Origin: Solwaraspora sp. WMMA2056
GTDB lineage: Bacteria > Actinomycetota > Actinomycetes > Mycobacteriales > Micromonosporaceae
Assembly: GCF_030345095.1 (NCBI RefSeq)
Contig: NZ_CP128360.1
Location: 6,696,001 to 6,760,000, forward strand
Direction of reading: 5' to 3'
DNA: 64,000 nucleotides
Under the pieces are notes generated by a model. The model was not told where the DNA came from. It saw only the letters and a program-made list of their open reading frames with translations, and searched no databases. The position numbers were made by a program, and so were the translations under genes. Each line of letters opens with the position of its first letter. Position 1 is the stretch's first letter. Below, piece by piece: positions 16,477 to 27,372 of the stretch.

Positions 16477-17532
16477 TCAGCCGGTGACGATGCTGACGCC
16501 GTACGCGGCCGCGACGTCGATGTAGCGTTCCGCGTAGCTCGTGACGCCGTTGCCGGCGATCACGTTGCCCCGGATCCAGGCACCACCCGAGGAGTCCTTC
16601 ACGTAGAACGGGCTGCCCGAGTCGCCGCCGGCCGGCTGCGTACCGCCGGTGAAGACGATCACCGGCGACTTGCAGCCGGTGGAGGTGCAGACCTGACCGG
16701 TGATGCTGGTCGCGGTGTGTCCACAGTGCTCACCGGTGGTGCGGCCACTGTGGCAGTAGTCGGTGAAGCCGACGTACGCGGTGCCGGCCGCCACCACCGG
16801 GGCGCTGGAGGTACTGGTCACGCCGCCGGTGAAGATCCGTCCCGAGTAGGACCGGCCGCCGACCAGCTCCATGTCCTGGGCGTGGCCGCTGACCGTGGGC
16901 AGCCGCCGGTTCGACACGACGCCGTACGGGTTGGCCCCCGACTCGGTGAGCACGTTGATGCCGTTGGCGAAGCAGTGTCCGGCGGTGACCGAGAAGCGGG
17001 TGCCGGCGGCGTTCTGTACGGCGTACCCGGCCGAGCACCACGCCACCCCGGCGGTCTGGGTGATGCCGCCACCGCCCCAGTACGGCTGGATGTCGTCGCG
17101 GCGGTGCCAGAAGTCGGTGGTGGTGGACGTGTTCACCTGTACGGCGTTTGCTGCCTGCAGGTGGCCCGCGGTCGTGCCGGTCGGCTTCGTCAGCGCGGCC
17201 ACCACGTCGGCGGGTGCGTCGGTGTCCACGACGATCCGGCCGGTGGTGGCGTCCAGGTAGCTGCCGAAGGTGTACTTCGTGCCGTGGGTGGCGACGTAGT
17301 CGGCGATCCGCCGCTGGATGACCGCCAGGGTGGCCGTCGCGGCGGCCGGCGCGGCGACGCTGGCGCGGGCGGCACGGTCGGGCGCACGGCGCTCGTCGGC
17401 CTGCGCGAGCGCCCCCCGGGTGACCTGTTTGGCCTCCTCCGGCGCGCCGTACGCGGCGCCGCCGCCGAGGACCGTCAGCGCGACGGTCGCCGCGGCAACG
17501 GCACCGACGAGCGCCCTCGTTCTCCTGTACAT
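16477..17532 (-). CDS. Secreted S1-type serine protease
   Basis: The 351-aa preproprotein has a Sec signal (basic MYRRTR, hydrophobic core, AAYGA cleavage area) and a propeptide. The chymotrypsin-like domain shows TAGHC for the catalytic histidine and GGDSGSP for the serine, with cysteines arranged for disulfides (AWCSAGY, GHCF, DYCHSGRTTGEHCGH, VCTSTGCKS). The aspartate is less clear, possibly in HAQDMEL. It resembles the streptogrisin/alpha-lytic group. ATG 17532 has GGAGGAA 5 bases upstream; the in-frame ATG at 17544 would place that site inside the gene. Confidence 0.87.
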   Translation of the reverse strand: MYRRTRALVGAVAAATVALTVLGGGAAYGAPEEAKQVTRGALAQADERRAPDRAARASVAAPAAATATLAVIQRRIADYVATHGTKYTFGSYLDATTGRIVVDTDAPADVVAALTKPTGTTAGHLQAANAVQVNTSTTTDFWHRRDDIQPYWGGGGITQTAGVAWCSAGYAVQNAAGTRFSVTAGHCFANGINVLTESGANPYGVVSNRRLPTVSGHAQDMELVGGRSYSGRIFTGGVTSTSSAPVVAAGTAYVGFTDYCHSGRTTGEHCGHTATSITGQVCTSTGCKSPVIVFTGGTQPAGGDSGSPFYVKDSSGGAWIRGNVIAGNGVTSYAERYIDVAAAYGVSIVTG

Positions 17533-17774
17533 GCGTTCCTCCATGAATGTTAATTCGTGACCGATTGCCACGACCTCACCCATGAGAAATCACGGAAGAT
17601 GAGATCGACAGCATTATGTCGACGATGCGACAACCGGGACGGCCGACCATTTCTGACGAATCACCGACTCATTCTTCTTCCGACCGGAAAACGAATTCGA
17701 TTTCATGATTTGCCCACAGCGACGGACGCCGGCCAGGTTGGGCGGATCCGGCCCGGCGTGGCACGATCGCTCAG

Positions 17775-18242
17775 GTGACCAGCAGCACCGCCGCGACACG
17801 CCGACTGCGCGACCTCGTTCTCCTGCGCCGCGTCCGGGACCGGATCGACCGCGAGTACGCCCGACCGCTCAACGTCGAGGCGCTGGCGCGGGGCGTGCAC
17901 ATGTCCGCCGGCCACCTGAGTCGGGAGTTCCGGGCGGCGTACGGGGAGTCCCCGTACTCGTATCTGTTGACCCGCCGGGTCGAGCGCGCGATGGCGTTGC
18001 TGCGGCGTGGCGACATGACCGTCACCGACGTCTGTTTCGCCGTGGGTTGCTCCTCACTCGGTACGTTCACCACCCGTTTCACCGAACTGGTCGGGTTGTC
18101 GCCGGGCGTCTACCGCCGACAGGCCGCCCGTGCCACCGCCGGGATCCCGTCGTGCGTTGCCAAACAGGTGACCCGGCCGGTCCGGAATCCGGCACCGGTC
18201 AGGAATCAAGAAGTCCGGCCGGGTCGGGCGCCGTTACCGTGA
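17775..18242 (+). CDS. AraC-family regulator, DNA-binding domain only
   Basis: Residues about 15-115 form the two helix-turn-helix units of the AraC family: VEALARGVHMSAGHLSREFRAAYGESPYSYL and TVTDVCFAVGCSSLGTFTTRF, followed by VGLSPGVYRR. There is no ligand-binding domain, so this is a short AraC protein. Immediately downstream are a VOC protein and a UvrA-like ATPase, a gene order I know as recurrent in actinomycetes, so the regulator probably controls that cassette. GTG 17775 is the only reasonable start. Confidence 0.88.
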   Translation: MTSSTAATRRLRDLVLLRRVRDRIDREYARPLNVEALARGVHMSAGHLSREFRAAYGESPYSYLLTRRVERAMALLRRGDMTVTDVCFAVGCSSLGTFTTRFTELVGLSPGVYRRQAARATAGIPSCVAKQVTRPVRNPAPVRNQEVRPGRAPLP

Positions 18243-18247
18243 CCGGC

Positions 18248-18661
18248 ATGGACATCACGATTCATTCGACCTTCCTGCCGCACGACGATCCGGAGGCGGC
18301 GCTGGCCTTCTACCGCGATCTGCTCGGCTTCGAGGTCCGCAACGACGTCGGCTACGAGGGCATGCGCTGGATCACCGTGGGACCGGCCGGCCAGCCCGGT
18401 ACCAGCGCGATCGTGCTGCACCCGCCGGCGGTCGATCCGGGGATCACCGACGACGAGCGGCGCGTCGTCACCGAGATGATGGCCAAGGGCACGTACGCCG
18501 GCATCCTGCTGGCCACCGACGACCTCGGCGGCGTCTTCGAACGGCTACAGTCGGCCGACGCCGACATCGTCCAGGAGCCGACCGACCAGCCGTACGGAGT
18601 CCGCGACTGCGCGGTCCGCGATCCCGCCGGCAACCTGATCCGTATCCAGCAGCGCAGTTGA
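18248..18661 (+). CDS. VOC-family protein
   Basis: A 137-aa glyoxalase-fold protein with both halves visible: STFLPHDDPEAALAFYRDLLGFEV and LLATDDLGGVFERLQSADADIV, ending VRDPAGNLIRI. It starts 6 bases after the AraC stop and 13 bases before the UvrA-like gene, so it is in the middle of a three-gene operon. A role in sequestering or modifying a toxic small molecule would fit its neighbours. A GTG three codons upstream is possible. Confidence 0.85.
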   Translation: MDITIHSTFLPHDDPEAALAFYRDLLGFEVRNDVGYEGMRWITVGPAGQPGTSAIVLHPPAVDPGITDDERRVVTEMMAKGTYAGILLATDDLGGVFERLQSADADIVQEPTDQPYGVRDCAVRDPAGNLIRIQQRS

Positions 18662-18673
18662 CCAGGAGTCACC

Positions 18674-21052
<2,379 letters not shown>

Positions 21053-21115
21053 GGGACCGCTCGCCTGGCAACGTCGCTCCGGTAGGTTCGATCTTCGACA
21101 GGCAGGCCGGGTGAT

Positions 21116-22117
21116 GTGGAGTACGAGTTGGCGCGACCGTTCCGTCCCGTGACATCGCCACCGCCGGTGGAGATCGAGGAGCTCTTTCCCGAGTTGCGGG
21201 AGCATGCGGCGACCGCGACCCGGCTGCACCCCCGGCCAGGTGATCCGGGAGTCGACGACAGCTCGATCGGCGGGCCGCTGCGCTGGCCGGCCGGCGAGCC
21301 GTGGCCACACTGTACCGACCAGGACCACTACGTCGACCAGCTGTTGACGCCCGACACGGTCCGCCGGACACGCCGGGTCTACGCGGCGGCGAAGGCCCGC
21401 GCGGCGGCCACCGGGCAGAAGTACACGTTGACCGAGGCCGAGCAGGCCGAGGTGCCGGAGTTCGACTACACCGAGCCGTTGGCGCTGGCGAAGCAGCCGA
21501 TCGCGTTGGTGCCGGTGGCCCAGCTGTTCCGGCGGGACGTCCCGGACCTCGACTGGCCGGCGCAGGCCGGCCTGCTCCAGGTGCTCTGGTGTCCGCTGGA
21601 TCACCCGGACGCCGGCTACAACCCGCGGGTCGAGCTGCGTTGGCGGCGGATCGCCGACATCGACGGCCAGCTCGACCCGGTGCCGGAGCCGACCGTGGTG
21701 AACGAGAACTACCTGCCGACACCGTGCGTGGTGCACCCCGAGCCGGTCCGGGAGCACCAGTACGTCGATCTGCTGCCGGAAAACCTCAAGAAGCGGCTGT
21801 ACGCCTGGGAGAAGCAGTCCGGTCTGCGGTACCAGAACGACTTCTCGCTCGCACCGGGCTGGAAGGTCGGCGGTTTCGCCAACTGGTCGCTGTCGGACTG
21901 GCAGCCGGTCGACTGCACGACATGCGGCACACCGATGACGTTGCTGCTCACCGCAGACTCGGGTGAGCGCACCGGCAGCCAGCGGTGGCGGGCCACCGGC
22001 GAGGAGGCCGGCGCGCCGATGAACCCGGTCGACGTGCTCATCGGTCGGGGTTACTCGTTGTACGTCTTCGTCTGCCCGACGTCGGCGGCGCATCCGGCCG
22101 CGACCGCGATGCAGTGA
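21116..22117 (+). CDS. DUF1963-like hypothetical protein
   Basis: A 333-aa soluble protein. The C-terminal part (KVGGFANWSLSDWQPVDC, CGTPMTLLLTADSG) resembles the water-soluble DUF1963/YwqG-type domain, which has a G-G-x-P/A-x-W pattern and a CxxC pair. The N-terminal half carries an SSIGGPLRWPAGEPWPHC element that looks like a second, related strand set. Function is unknown. The start is GTG 21116 with only a weak ribosome site. It follows the UvrA-like gene by 63 bases. Confidence 0.6.
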   Translation: MEYELARPFRPVTSPPPVEIEELFPELREHAATATRLHPRPGDPGVDDSSIGGPLRWPAGEPWPHCTDQDHYVDQLLTPDTVRRTRRVYAAAKARAAATGQKYTLTEAEQAEVPEFDYTEPLALAKQPIALVPVAQLFRRDVPDLDWPAQAGLLQVLWCPLDHPDAGYNPRVELRWRRIADIDGQLDPVPEPTVVNENYLPTPCVVHPEPVREHQYVDLLPENLKKRLYAWEKQSGLRYQNDFSLAPGWKVGGFANWSLSDWQPVDCTTCGTPMTLLLTADSGERTGSQRWRATGEEAGAPMNPVDVLIGRGYSLYVFVCPTSAAHPAATAMQ

Positions 22118-22119
22118 GC

Positions 22120-22551
22120 TCAGCGCACCACCTCGGCGGCGTCGACTCCCCCGGGCACGCGGTCGCCCGACGCGACGACCGGGGCCGGGTCACGGTCACC
22201 GTCACCCTGGACAGCTGACCCACCTCCCTGGCCCTGCCGGGCTGCCCCACCGCCGCCGAGCAGGCCGCGCCGGCGGGCCCACCGCTCGAAGACGAGCGTG
22301 GCGAACGGCGGCACCGCGCAGACCAGCGCGACGATGGTGACCGGCACCCGCCACCGGTGCACCCAGGCCACGGCCAGCGTGAGCAATCCGTACGCGGCGA
22401 AGAGCGCCCCGTGGATCGGCCCGAAGATCTGGACGCCGAGTTCGTTGCCGGGCGGGCCGTACTTGACCGCCATCCCGACCAGCAGGCCGGCCCAGGAGAA
22501 TGCCTCGGCGATCGCCGTCACGACGAACAGTCGGGTCACCTTCTCGCGCAT
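22120..22551 (-). CDS. DUF3817 membrane protein
   Basis: Three membrane segments are visible (VTAIAEAFSWAGLLVGMAVKY, IFGPIHGALFAAYGLLTLAVAW, VTIVALVCAVPPFATLVFE), with the histidine-containing G-P-I-H-G motif typical of DUF3817. The C-terminal 40 residues are glycine/aspartate-rich and low complexity. Convergent with the upstream plus-strand gene (2 bases between stops) and divergent from the SDR remnant. Confidence 0.82.
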   Translation of the reverse strand: MREKVTRLFVVTAIAEAFSWAGLLVGMAVKYGPPGNELGVQIFGPIHGALFAAYGLLTLAVAWVHRWRVPVTIVALVCAVPPFATLVFERWARRRGLLGGGGAARQGQGGGSAVQGDGDRDPAPVVASGDRVPGGVDAAEVVR

Positions 22552-22604
22552 TTCGCCGATGCTAGCCGCACCGTTGACCTCAACCAGGGTGGAGGTGCTC
22601 TGCT

Positions 22605-23243
22605 GTGCGGCATGAAACCCGGGACCTGGCCACGGCGCAGCAGGTCGCCGACGCGATCAACCGTCGCGGGCCCGGTCACGCGGAGGCGCTGCGCTGTGAC
22701 CTGGCCGATCCTGCCTCCGTACGGCGGTTCGCCGCCGCCGTGGCCGACCGGACCGACCGGCTCGACGTGCTGATCAACAACGCGGCCGGCTACCTCGACG
22801 GCGAGGACCTCGGTGCCGGATCCGACGACGACATCACCACCGTGATCGCCGGCGGGGCGACCGGCACCGTGCTGCTGACCAAGCATCTGCTGCCGTTGCT
22901 GCGCCGGTCGACCCGCCCGGACATCGTCCTGATGGTGTCCGCCTGCGGTGAACCGGGACATCACCGCTCCGGCGCCCACCCGGCGTTCTACGCCGCCAAG
23001 CACGCCCAGGCCGGCTTCGCCGGCATACTGTCGCACCGGCTGCGGCAGCAGGGTATCCGGGTGATCGCCCTCTATCCGCCGGATTTCGTCCAGGACGGCC
23101 CCCGGCGGGCCGACGGCGAGCTCACCGCCCGGTCGGTCGTCGACTGCGTGCTGTTCGCGGTCGACGAGCCACGGGACTGCTTCATCCGCGAGTTCCACTT
23201 CGAGCAGGTGCGGTCGGTGCCGCCGGATCAGGCGGGAAGCTGA
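22605..23243 (+). CDS. N-terminally truncated SDR-type oxidoreductase
   Basis: The 212-aa frame aligns with short-chain dehydrogenases from the second strand onward: RDLATAQQVADAI, RCDLADPASVRRF, LDVLINNAAGYLD, a serine strand (LMVSAC) and the catalytic FYAAK. The first 25-30 residues of the family, with the TGxxxGIG nucleotide-binding loop, are absent, and I find no such motif in any frame just upstream. GTG 22605 is the only start. It may be a pseudogene or a protein without cofactor binding. Its end overlaps the convergent YjbR-type gene by 16 bases. Confidence 0.65.
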   Translation: MRHETRDLATAQQVADAINRRGPGHAEALRCDLADPASVRRFAAAVADRTDRLDVLINNAAGYLDGEDLGAGSDDDITTVIAGGATGTVLLTKHLLPLLRRSTRPDIVLMVSACGEPGHHRSGAHPAFYAAKHAQAGFAGILSHRLRQQGIRVIALYPPDFVQDGPRRADGELTARSVVDCVLFAVDEPRDCFIREFHFEQVRSVPPDQAGS

Positions 23244-23593
23244 TCCGCCACTTCGTCCGGGGCGCGCATCCGCCAGGCATCGGTGACCAGCTCGGCGAGC
23301 CGGTCGACGTCGACCCGCTCCAGCCGCAGCATCACCAGCGGCAGCCCGTCGTAGCCGGGGGTGGTGAAGAACAGCTCCGGCTCGCCCAGCAGCAGCGCCT
23401 GTTTCTCGGCCTCGTCGCCCACGTAGAGCACCGCGACATCGGTCCGGATGACCCGGGGCCGGCCCGGCAGGCGCTCCGGATAGGACCAGATGAAACCCTT
23501 GCCGCCGACCCGGAAGTCGAAACCGTCGCTGTCGATCTCGACCACCTGCGGCAACGCCGTCGCCAGCCGGCGGACGTCGTCGGCGTCTGCCAT
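23228..23593 (-). CDS. MmcQ/YjbR-family protein
   Basis: The 121-aa protein has the MmcQ/YjbR signature: an N-terminal helix (VRRLATALPQVVEI), F-R-V-G-G-K-G-F-I-W and a C-terminal W-R-M-R-A-P. The family has a CyaY-like/double-wing fold with suggested DNA binding; its role is uncertain. ATG 23593 is preferred because GGGAGG is 5 bases upstream, whereas the in-frame GTG at 23599 would overlap that site. It lies 21 bases after the tam gene and is likely co-transcribed. Confidence 0.8.
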   Translation of the reverse strand: MADADDVRRLATALPQVVEIDSDGFDFRVGGKGFIWSYPERLPGRPRVIRTDVAVLYVGDEAEKQALLLGEPELFFTTPGYDGLPLVMLRLERVDVDRLAELVTDAWRMRAPDEVADQLPA

Positions 23594-23614
23594 CGCCACC
23601 TCCCGCCGGACAGG

Positions 23615-24421
23615 TTAGCGGGCCCGTCCGACAGACGGCCGAGGTCGCCGGGTCGCCACGACGAACACCCGCCGGAACGGGAAGAAGACCAGGCCGTCGC
23701 GGATCGGGTACCGGCTCGCCAGCTCCTGCCCCAGCAGTTGGCGGAACGTCGCCCACTCGGCGTCACCGAGCGCGGTGCGCACCGGCCGCGCCGCCGTTCC
23801 TTCGACCCAGGCCAGCACCGGGTGCGCCGCCGGGTCGTCGTCGGCGGCGGGCAGCAGATGCAGGTACGTGGTCTCCCACGCGTCCACCAGGCAATCTGAG
23901 CGCAGCAGCCGCGCCGCGTACCCGGCGGGGTCGCGCACCACGTCGCCGCCCCGGATCGTGGGCAGCCGGTCGCGCCACCTCGGGTCCGCCGCCACTGCGC
24001 GGATCGCCTGGTGCGACGGGGCGTCGAAGTTGCCGGGCACCGCGAAGGCGAGCACGGCGCCCGGCGGCAGCCGGTCCGCCCACCGGGTCAGCAGTGCGGG
24101 ATGTCCGGGTACCCACTGGAGCACGGCGTTGCAGACCACCAGGTCGAGGTCCGGCTCAGGGTTCCAGTCGACCACGTCGGCGACGTCGAAGCGCACCGGG
24201 GATCCGAGCGCGCGGGCGGCGGCGATCATCTCGGCGGAGGAGTCGAGGCCGGTCACCGTGGCGGCGGGCCAGCGCTCCAGCAGGCGTACGGTCAGGGTGC
24301 CCGGGCCGCAGCCGAGGTCGACGACGGTGCCCGGGTCGTCGACGGCGATCCTGGCCAGCAGGTCGTCGAAGGGGCGCGCGCGATGGTCGGTGAAGCGCAG
24401 GTAGGCGGCCGGGTCCCACAT
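23615..24421 (-). CDS. tam: Trans-aconitate 2-methyltransferase
   Basis: The enzyme methylates trans-aconitate, an inhibitory isomer of a citric-acid-cycle intermediate, with S-adenosylmethionine. The start WDPAAYLRFTDHRARPFDDLL is characteristic of Tam. SAM-binding motifs are VVDLGCGPG, GLDSSAEMI and ADVVDWNP, and the distinctive NAVLQWVPGH follows. Length (268 aa) is right. ATG 24421 starts 11 bases after the stop of the methyltransferase-GNAT gene, so the genes form an operon. Confidence 0.88.
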   Translation of the reverse strand: MWDPAAYLRFTDHRARPFDDLLARIAVDDPGTVVDLGCGPGTLTVRLLERWPAATVTGLDSSAEMIAAARALGSPVRFDVADVVDWNPEPDLDLVVCNAVLQWVPGHPALLTRWADRLPPGAVLAFAVPGNFDAPSHQAIRAVAADPRWRDRLPTIRGGDVVRDPAGYAARLLRSDCLVDAWETTYLHLLPAADDDPAAHPVLAWVEGTAARPVRTALGDAEWATFRQLLGQELASRYPIRDGLVFFPFRRVFVVATRRPRPSVGRAR

Positions 24422-24432
24422 CGCGACCTTCC

Positions 24433-25809
24433 TCAGGTCCGTACGGATGTCCGTCCGTCACGGTACGCCGGCCACTCGTCGGCGAGCATCGCGAAGTCGA
24501 GCTCCGTACTCCATTCGCCCTCGAAGAAGTCGTTGCGCACCAGCCGGGCCTCCTGGCGCATGCCGAGGCGCCGCGCGAGCCGGGCCGACGGTGTGTTGCG
24601 TTCGTCGATCCGGGCGACGATGCGGTGCAGGCCGAGCTGGTCGAACCCGAGGCCGAGCAGGGCACGGGCGGCCTCGGTGGCGTAACCCTGGCCGCTGGCG
24701 TCAGGGTGTACGACGTACCCGATCTCCCCGCCGCGCTGCGCGCGGCTGTGCCAGAAGAGCACCACGTCGCCGATCAGTCGGCCGGTCGCGGCGACCTCGA
24801 TGCCGAGGGTGAGCGCCTGACCTTCGTCGGTCAGTCCGGTGTTCGCCCACATCGTCGCCAGCCGGGCGACGACGTCGTCGCGGGTCATCGGTGTGAACGG
24901 CACGTACCGGCAGACCTCCGGCCGGCTGCGGTAGCTCAGCAGGTCGTCGACGTCGGCGTCGGTCAGCGGCCGCAGCAGCAGCCGCTCGGTACGGACCGGG
25001 TAGTCGGGGTGCAGGCCGGCGGGTGCCGCCGCCACGGTCGCCGACGTGGTCGCGGTACCGGCCGCCACGTCGCCGCCGGGCAGGCGGTAGACGGAGACGT
25101 GCGAGGTCGACTCCGCGGTGAACTCGGCACCGGACCAGTCGGCGTGCCGGGACTCCAGCTCGAAGCCGGCCAGCTGCGCCATCAGGTCCATCTCGGCGGG
25201 CCAGACGTAGCGGTGCGGGCTGCGGAACAGGCTCACCTGCCCCTTGCCGTCGATCCGGAAGTGGTGCGACACCAGGTGCTGGGTGAGCAGGTCGTAGGTG
25301 TCCAGGCCGACGTAGCTGTCGTCGGCGTGGAAGACGGTGGCCTCCCTGCCCGGCGGCAGCGTACGCAGTTGCGGCACCTCGAGTTCGACCACGAACCGGC
25401 CACCGGGGACGAGGTGGCGGGCGGCGTTGCGGAAACAGGCGACCTGTTCGGTCTGGCTGAGCAGGTTGGAGATGGTGTTGTAGACCAGGTAGACGAGCCG
25501 GTACCGGCCCGGTGCGGTGGCGGTGGCCATGTCGCCGACGATCACCGGGATCTGCTGCGCGGTCGCCTTGGTCCGCAGCTGCCGTAGCATCGGCCGGGAC
25601 AGCTCGATGCCGGTCACCGGGACTCCTCGGGCGGCCAGCGGCACCGCGACCCGACCGGTGCCGACAGCGAACTCCAGCGCCGGGCCACCGTCGGCCAGGG
25701 CGACCAGCCGGTCCACGGTCGGGTCGAGCGTTTCGGCGGCGAACATGCCCGTGCCGGGGGTGTCGTAGTGCCGCGCGGTCTCGTCGTTCCAGATGTCGTC
25801 GGCCCGCAT
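24433..25809 (-). CDS. Fusion: SAM methyltransferase + GNAT acetyltransferase
   Basis: The N-terminal domain (about residues 1-240) is a class I methyltransferase with ALEFAVGTGRVAVPLA, TGIELSRPML and VVGDMAT-like motifs, plus HLVPGGRFVVELEVP. After an alanine/threonine-rich linker, residues about 270-450 form a GNAT domain of the RimJ/RimL type: TERLLLRPLTDADVDDL, IGYVVHPDASGQGYATEA and NTPSARLARRLGMRQEA. ATG 25809 is chosen because GGTGGA precedes it and the methyltransferase begins there; ATG 25821 and GTG 25896 are alternatives. The two activities may act on the same small molecule. First gene of an operon with tam and the YjbR-type gene. Confidence 0.8.
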   Translation of the reverse strand: MRADDIWNDETARHYDTPGTGMFAAETLDPTVDRLVALADGGPALEFAVGTGRVAVPLAARGVPVTGIELSRPMLRQLRTKATAQQIPVIVGDMATATAPGRYRLVYLVYNTISNLLSQTEQVACFRNAARHLVPGGRFVVELEVPQLRTLPPGREATVFHADDSYVGLDTYDLLTQHLVSHHFRIDGKGQVSLFRSPHRYVWPAEMDLMAQLAGFELESRHADWSGAEFTAESTSHVSVYRLPGGDVAAGTATTSATVAAAPAGLHPDYPVRTERLLLRPLTDADVDDLLSYRSRPEVCRYVPFTPMTRDDVVARLATMWANTGLTDEGQALTLGIEVAATGRLIGDVVLFWHSRAQRGGEIGYVVHPDASGQGYATEAARALLGLGFDQLGLHRIVARIDERNTPSARLARRLGMRQEARLVRNDFFEGEWSTELDFAMLADEWPAYRDGRTSVRT

Positions 25810-25966
25810 ACCGTCCACCATCGCCGCCGCTGGTGGCGGCAGTCCAGCGGATTCCAACCCGGCACCGACCGACACGGTGAGACGCAGGTCACTCACGAGG
25901 AAGAACCGGGGACCTCTACGGTGCCGTCTTGCCGGGTGTGAACATCAACGAAGCGGCGGCGGGGCG

Positions 25967-27286
25967 ATGATTGGACGGATCTTCTTCGTGGAGGTGCGGC
26001 GGACCGCCGCGCTGTGGTTCGGTCTCGGGCTGGCCTTCGCGGCGGCGTTGCTGACCGCTGACCCGGAACGCTGGGACGGTGCCTGGATGGCGACGGTCCT
26101 CGCCCACCACGCCGGTCTGGACCTGCTGTGGCCGCTGGCCCTCGCCGCCGGGGCCTGGCAGGGCCGACGGGACCACGCTGCCGGCATCGCCGACCTGCTC
26201 GCCGCCACTGCCCGCCCCGGGTGGGCCCGGGTCGCGCCGCAGGCGGCGGTGGTCGCCGGCTGCCTGGCCGGTGGGTACGTCGGCGGGCTGCTCGACGGGC
26301 TCGGCCGCGCCCTGCTGGCGGCCACCTATCATCCGCCGGGCTGGTACTGGCCGCTGCTCGCCGGCTCGCTGAGCATCGCCGCTGCCGGACTGCTCGGCCT
26401 CGGCGTCGGCCGGCTGCTGCCGTCGCGGCTCACCGCTGCGCTGCTCGCCCTGGGCGGCCTTGCCGCCGTCGTGGTCCTCGCGATCGGATCGGCCGACAGC
26501 GACCGTCCGGTTCTGCTGCTCGGTCCGGCCTACCTCGGCGACACCGACCAGTACTCCATCGTTGACACTCGGGTCGTCGCCGGCAAACTGGTCTGGTTCG
26601 CCGCCCTCGCCGCCACCGGGTTCGCGCTGTACGCCGCCGGCGGCCGGCGGGCCCGGCTGCTGGCCGCCCTGCCCACCGTCGTCGGCCTGGTCGCGGCGTT
26701 GGCGTTGTTCCCGCCACCGGGAGCGGCCGTCCGGCCGGACCCGCAGGCGACCGCACTGGTCTGCACCGACGAGGCGCCCCGGGTCTGCGTCACCCGGCTG
26801 CACGAACCCGCGCTGGCCCAGATCGTCGAACCGGCCCGGCGGGCCCTGGCCCTGCTCAGCCGGCTGCCCGACGCACCGACCCAGGTCGTCGAGGAGCCCA
26901 GCCGGCACGGTACCCCGGTCGTGCAGCGCCGCGACAGCGTCCACCTGGAACTCGTCGTATACGGCGACGGGACAGTGATCACTGGACAGCAGTCGATCGA
27001 GGACACCATTCTCGACGGTGCCGGCACCTGGGCCTGCGGCGCCGCCGCCGACGACGTCGCGGGCTGGGAGCCGATCCAGGCCGCCCGCGCCGCCGCCGGC
27101 CTGTGGTTGCAGGGCCGCGACGCCGGGCCGGACGAGTTCTGGCCTCCGGTGCAGCAGATGGTCGTCGACGCGCTGGCTGGGCTGCGGGCGTTGCCGCCGG
27201 ACGAGCAGGTGGCCCGGGTGGCCGCGCTGCGGGCCGCCGCGCTCGACTGCCGGCCGGACCTGTACGACGTACTGACCGGGTCCTGA
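25967..27286 (+). CDS. Polytopic membrane protein, ABC-2-permease-like
   Basis: The 439-aa protein begins MIGRIFFVEVRRTAALW and has about six membrane segments in the first 250 residues, including ALWFGLGLAFAAALL and LLAGSLSIAAAGLLGLGVGRLL. The layout is like permease components of ABC-2 transporters. A soluble C-terminal domain of about 190 residues follows, with two cysteine-containing strands (LVCTDEAPRVCVTRL). No ATPase gene is adjacent, so transport is uncertain. ATG 25967 is the first start after the divergent methyltransferase gene. Confidence 0.68.
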   Translation: MIGRIFFVEVRRTAALWFGLGLAFAAALLTADPERWDGAWMATVLAHHAGLDLLWPLALAAGAWQGRRDHAAGIADLLAATARPGWARVAPQAAVVAGCLAGGYVGGLLDGLGRALLAATYHPPGWYWPLLAGSLSIAAAGLLGLGVGRLLPSRLTAALLALGGLAAVVVLAIGSADSDRPVLLLGPAYLGDTDQYSIVDTRVVAGKLVWFAALAATGFALYAAGGRRARLLAALPTVVGLVAALALFPPPGAAVRPDPQATALVCTDEAPRVCVTRLHEPALAQIVEPARRALALLSRLPDAPTQVVEEPSRHGTPVVQRRDSVHLELVVYGDGTVITGQQSIEDTILDGAGTWACGAAADDVAGWEPIQAARAAAGLWLQGRDAGPDEFWPPVQQMVVDALAGLRALPPDEQVARVAALRAAALDCRPDLYDVLTGS

Positions 27287-27372
27287 CCGCCGGACCAGGT
27301 ACGACCGCTGGCCACCGGGGCCGGCGGGGCCGGCGGACAGGTCTTGTCGGACCCTTCGACTACGGTGCGAAC

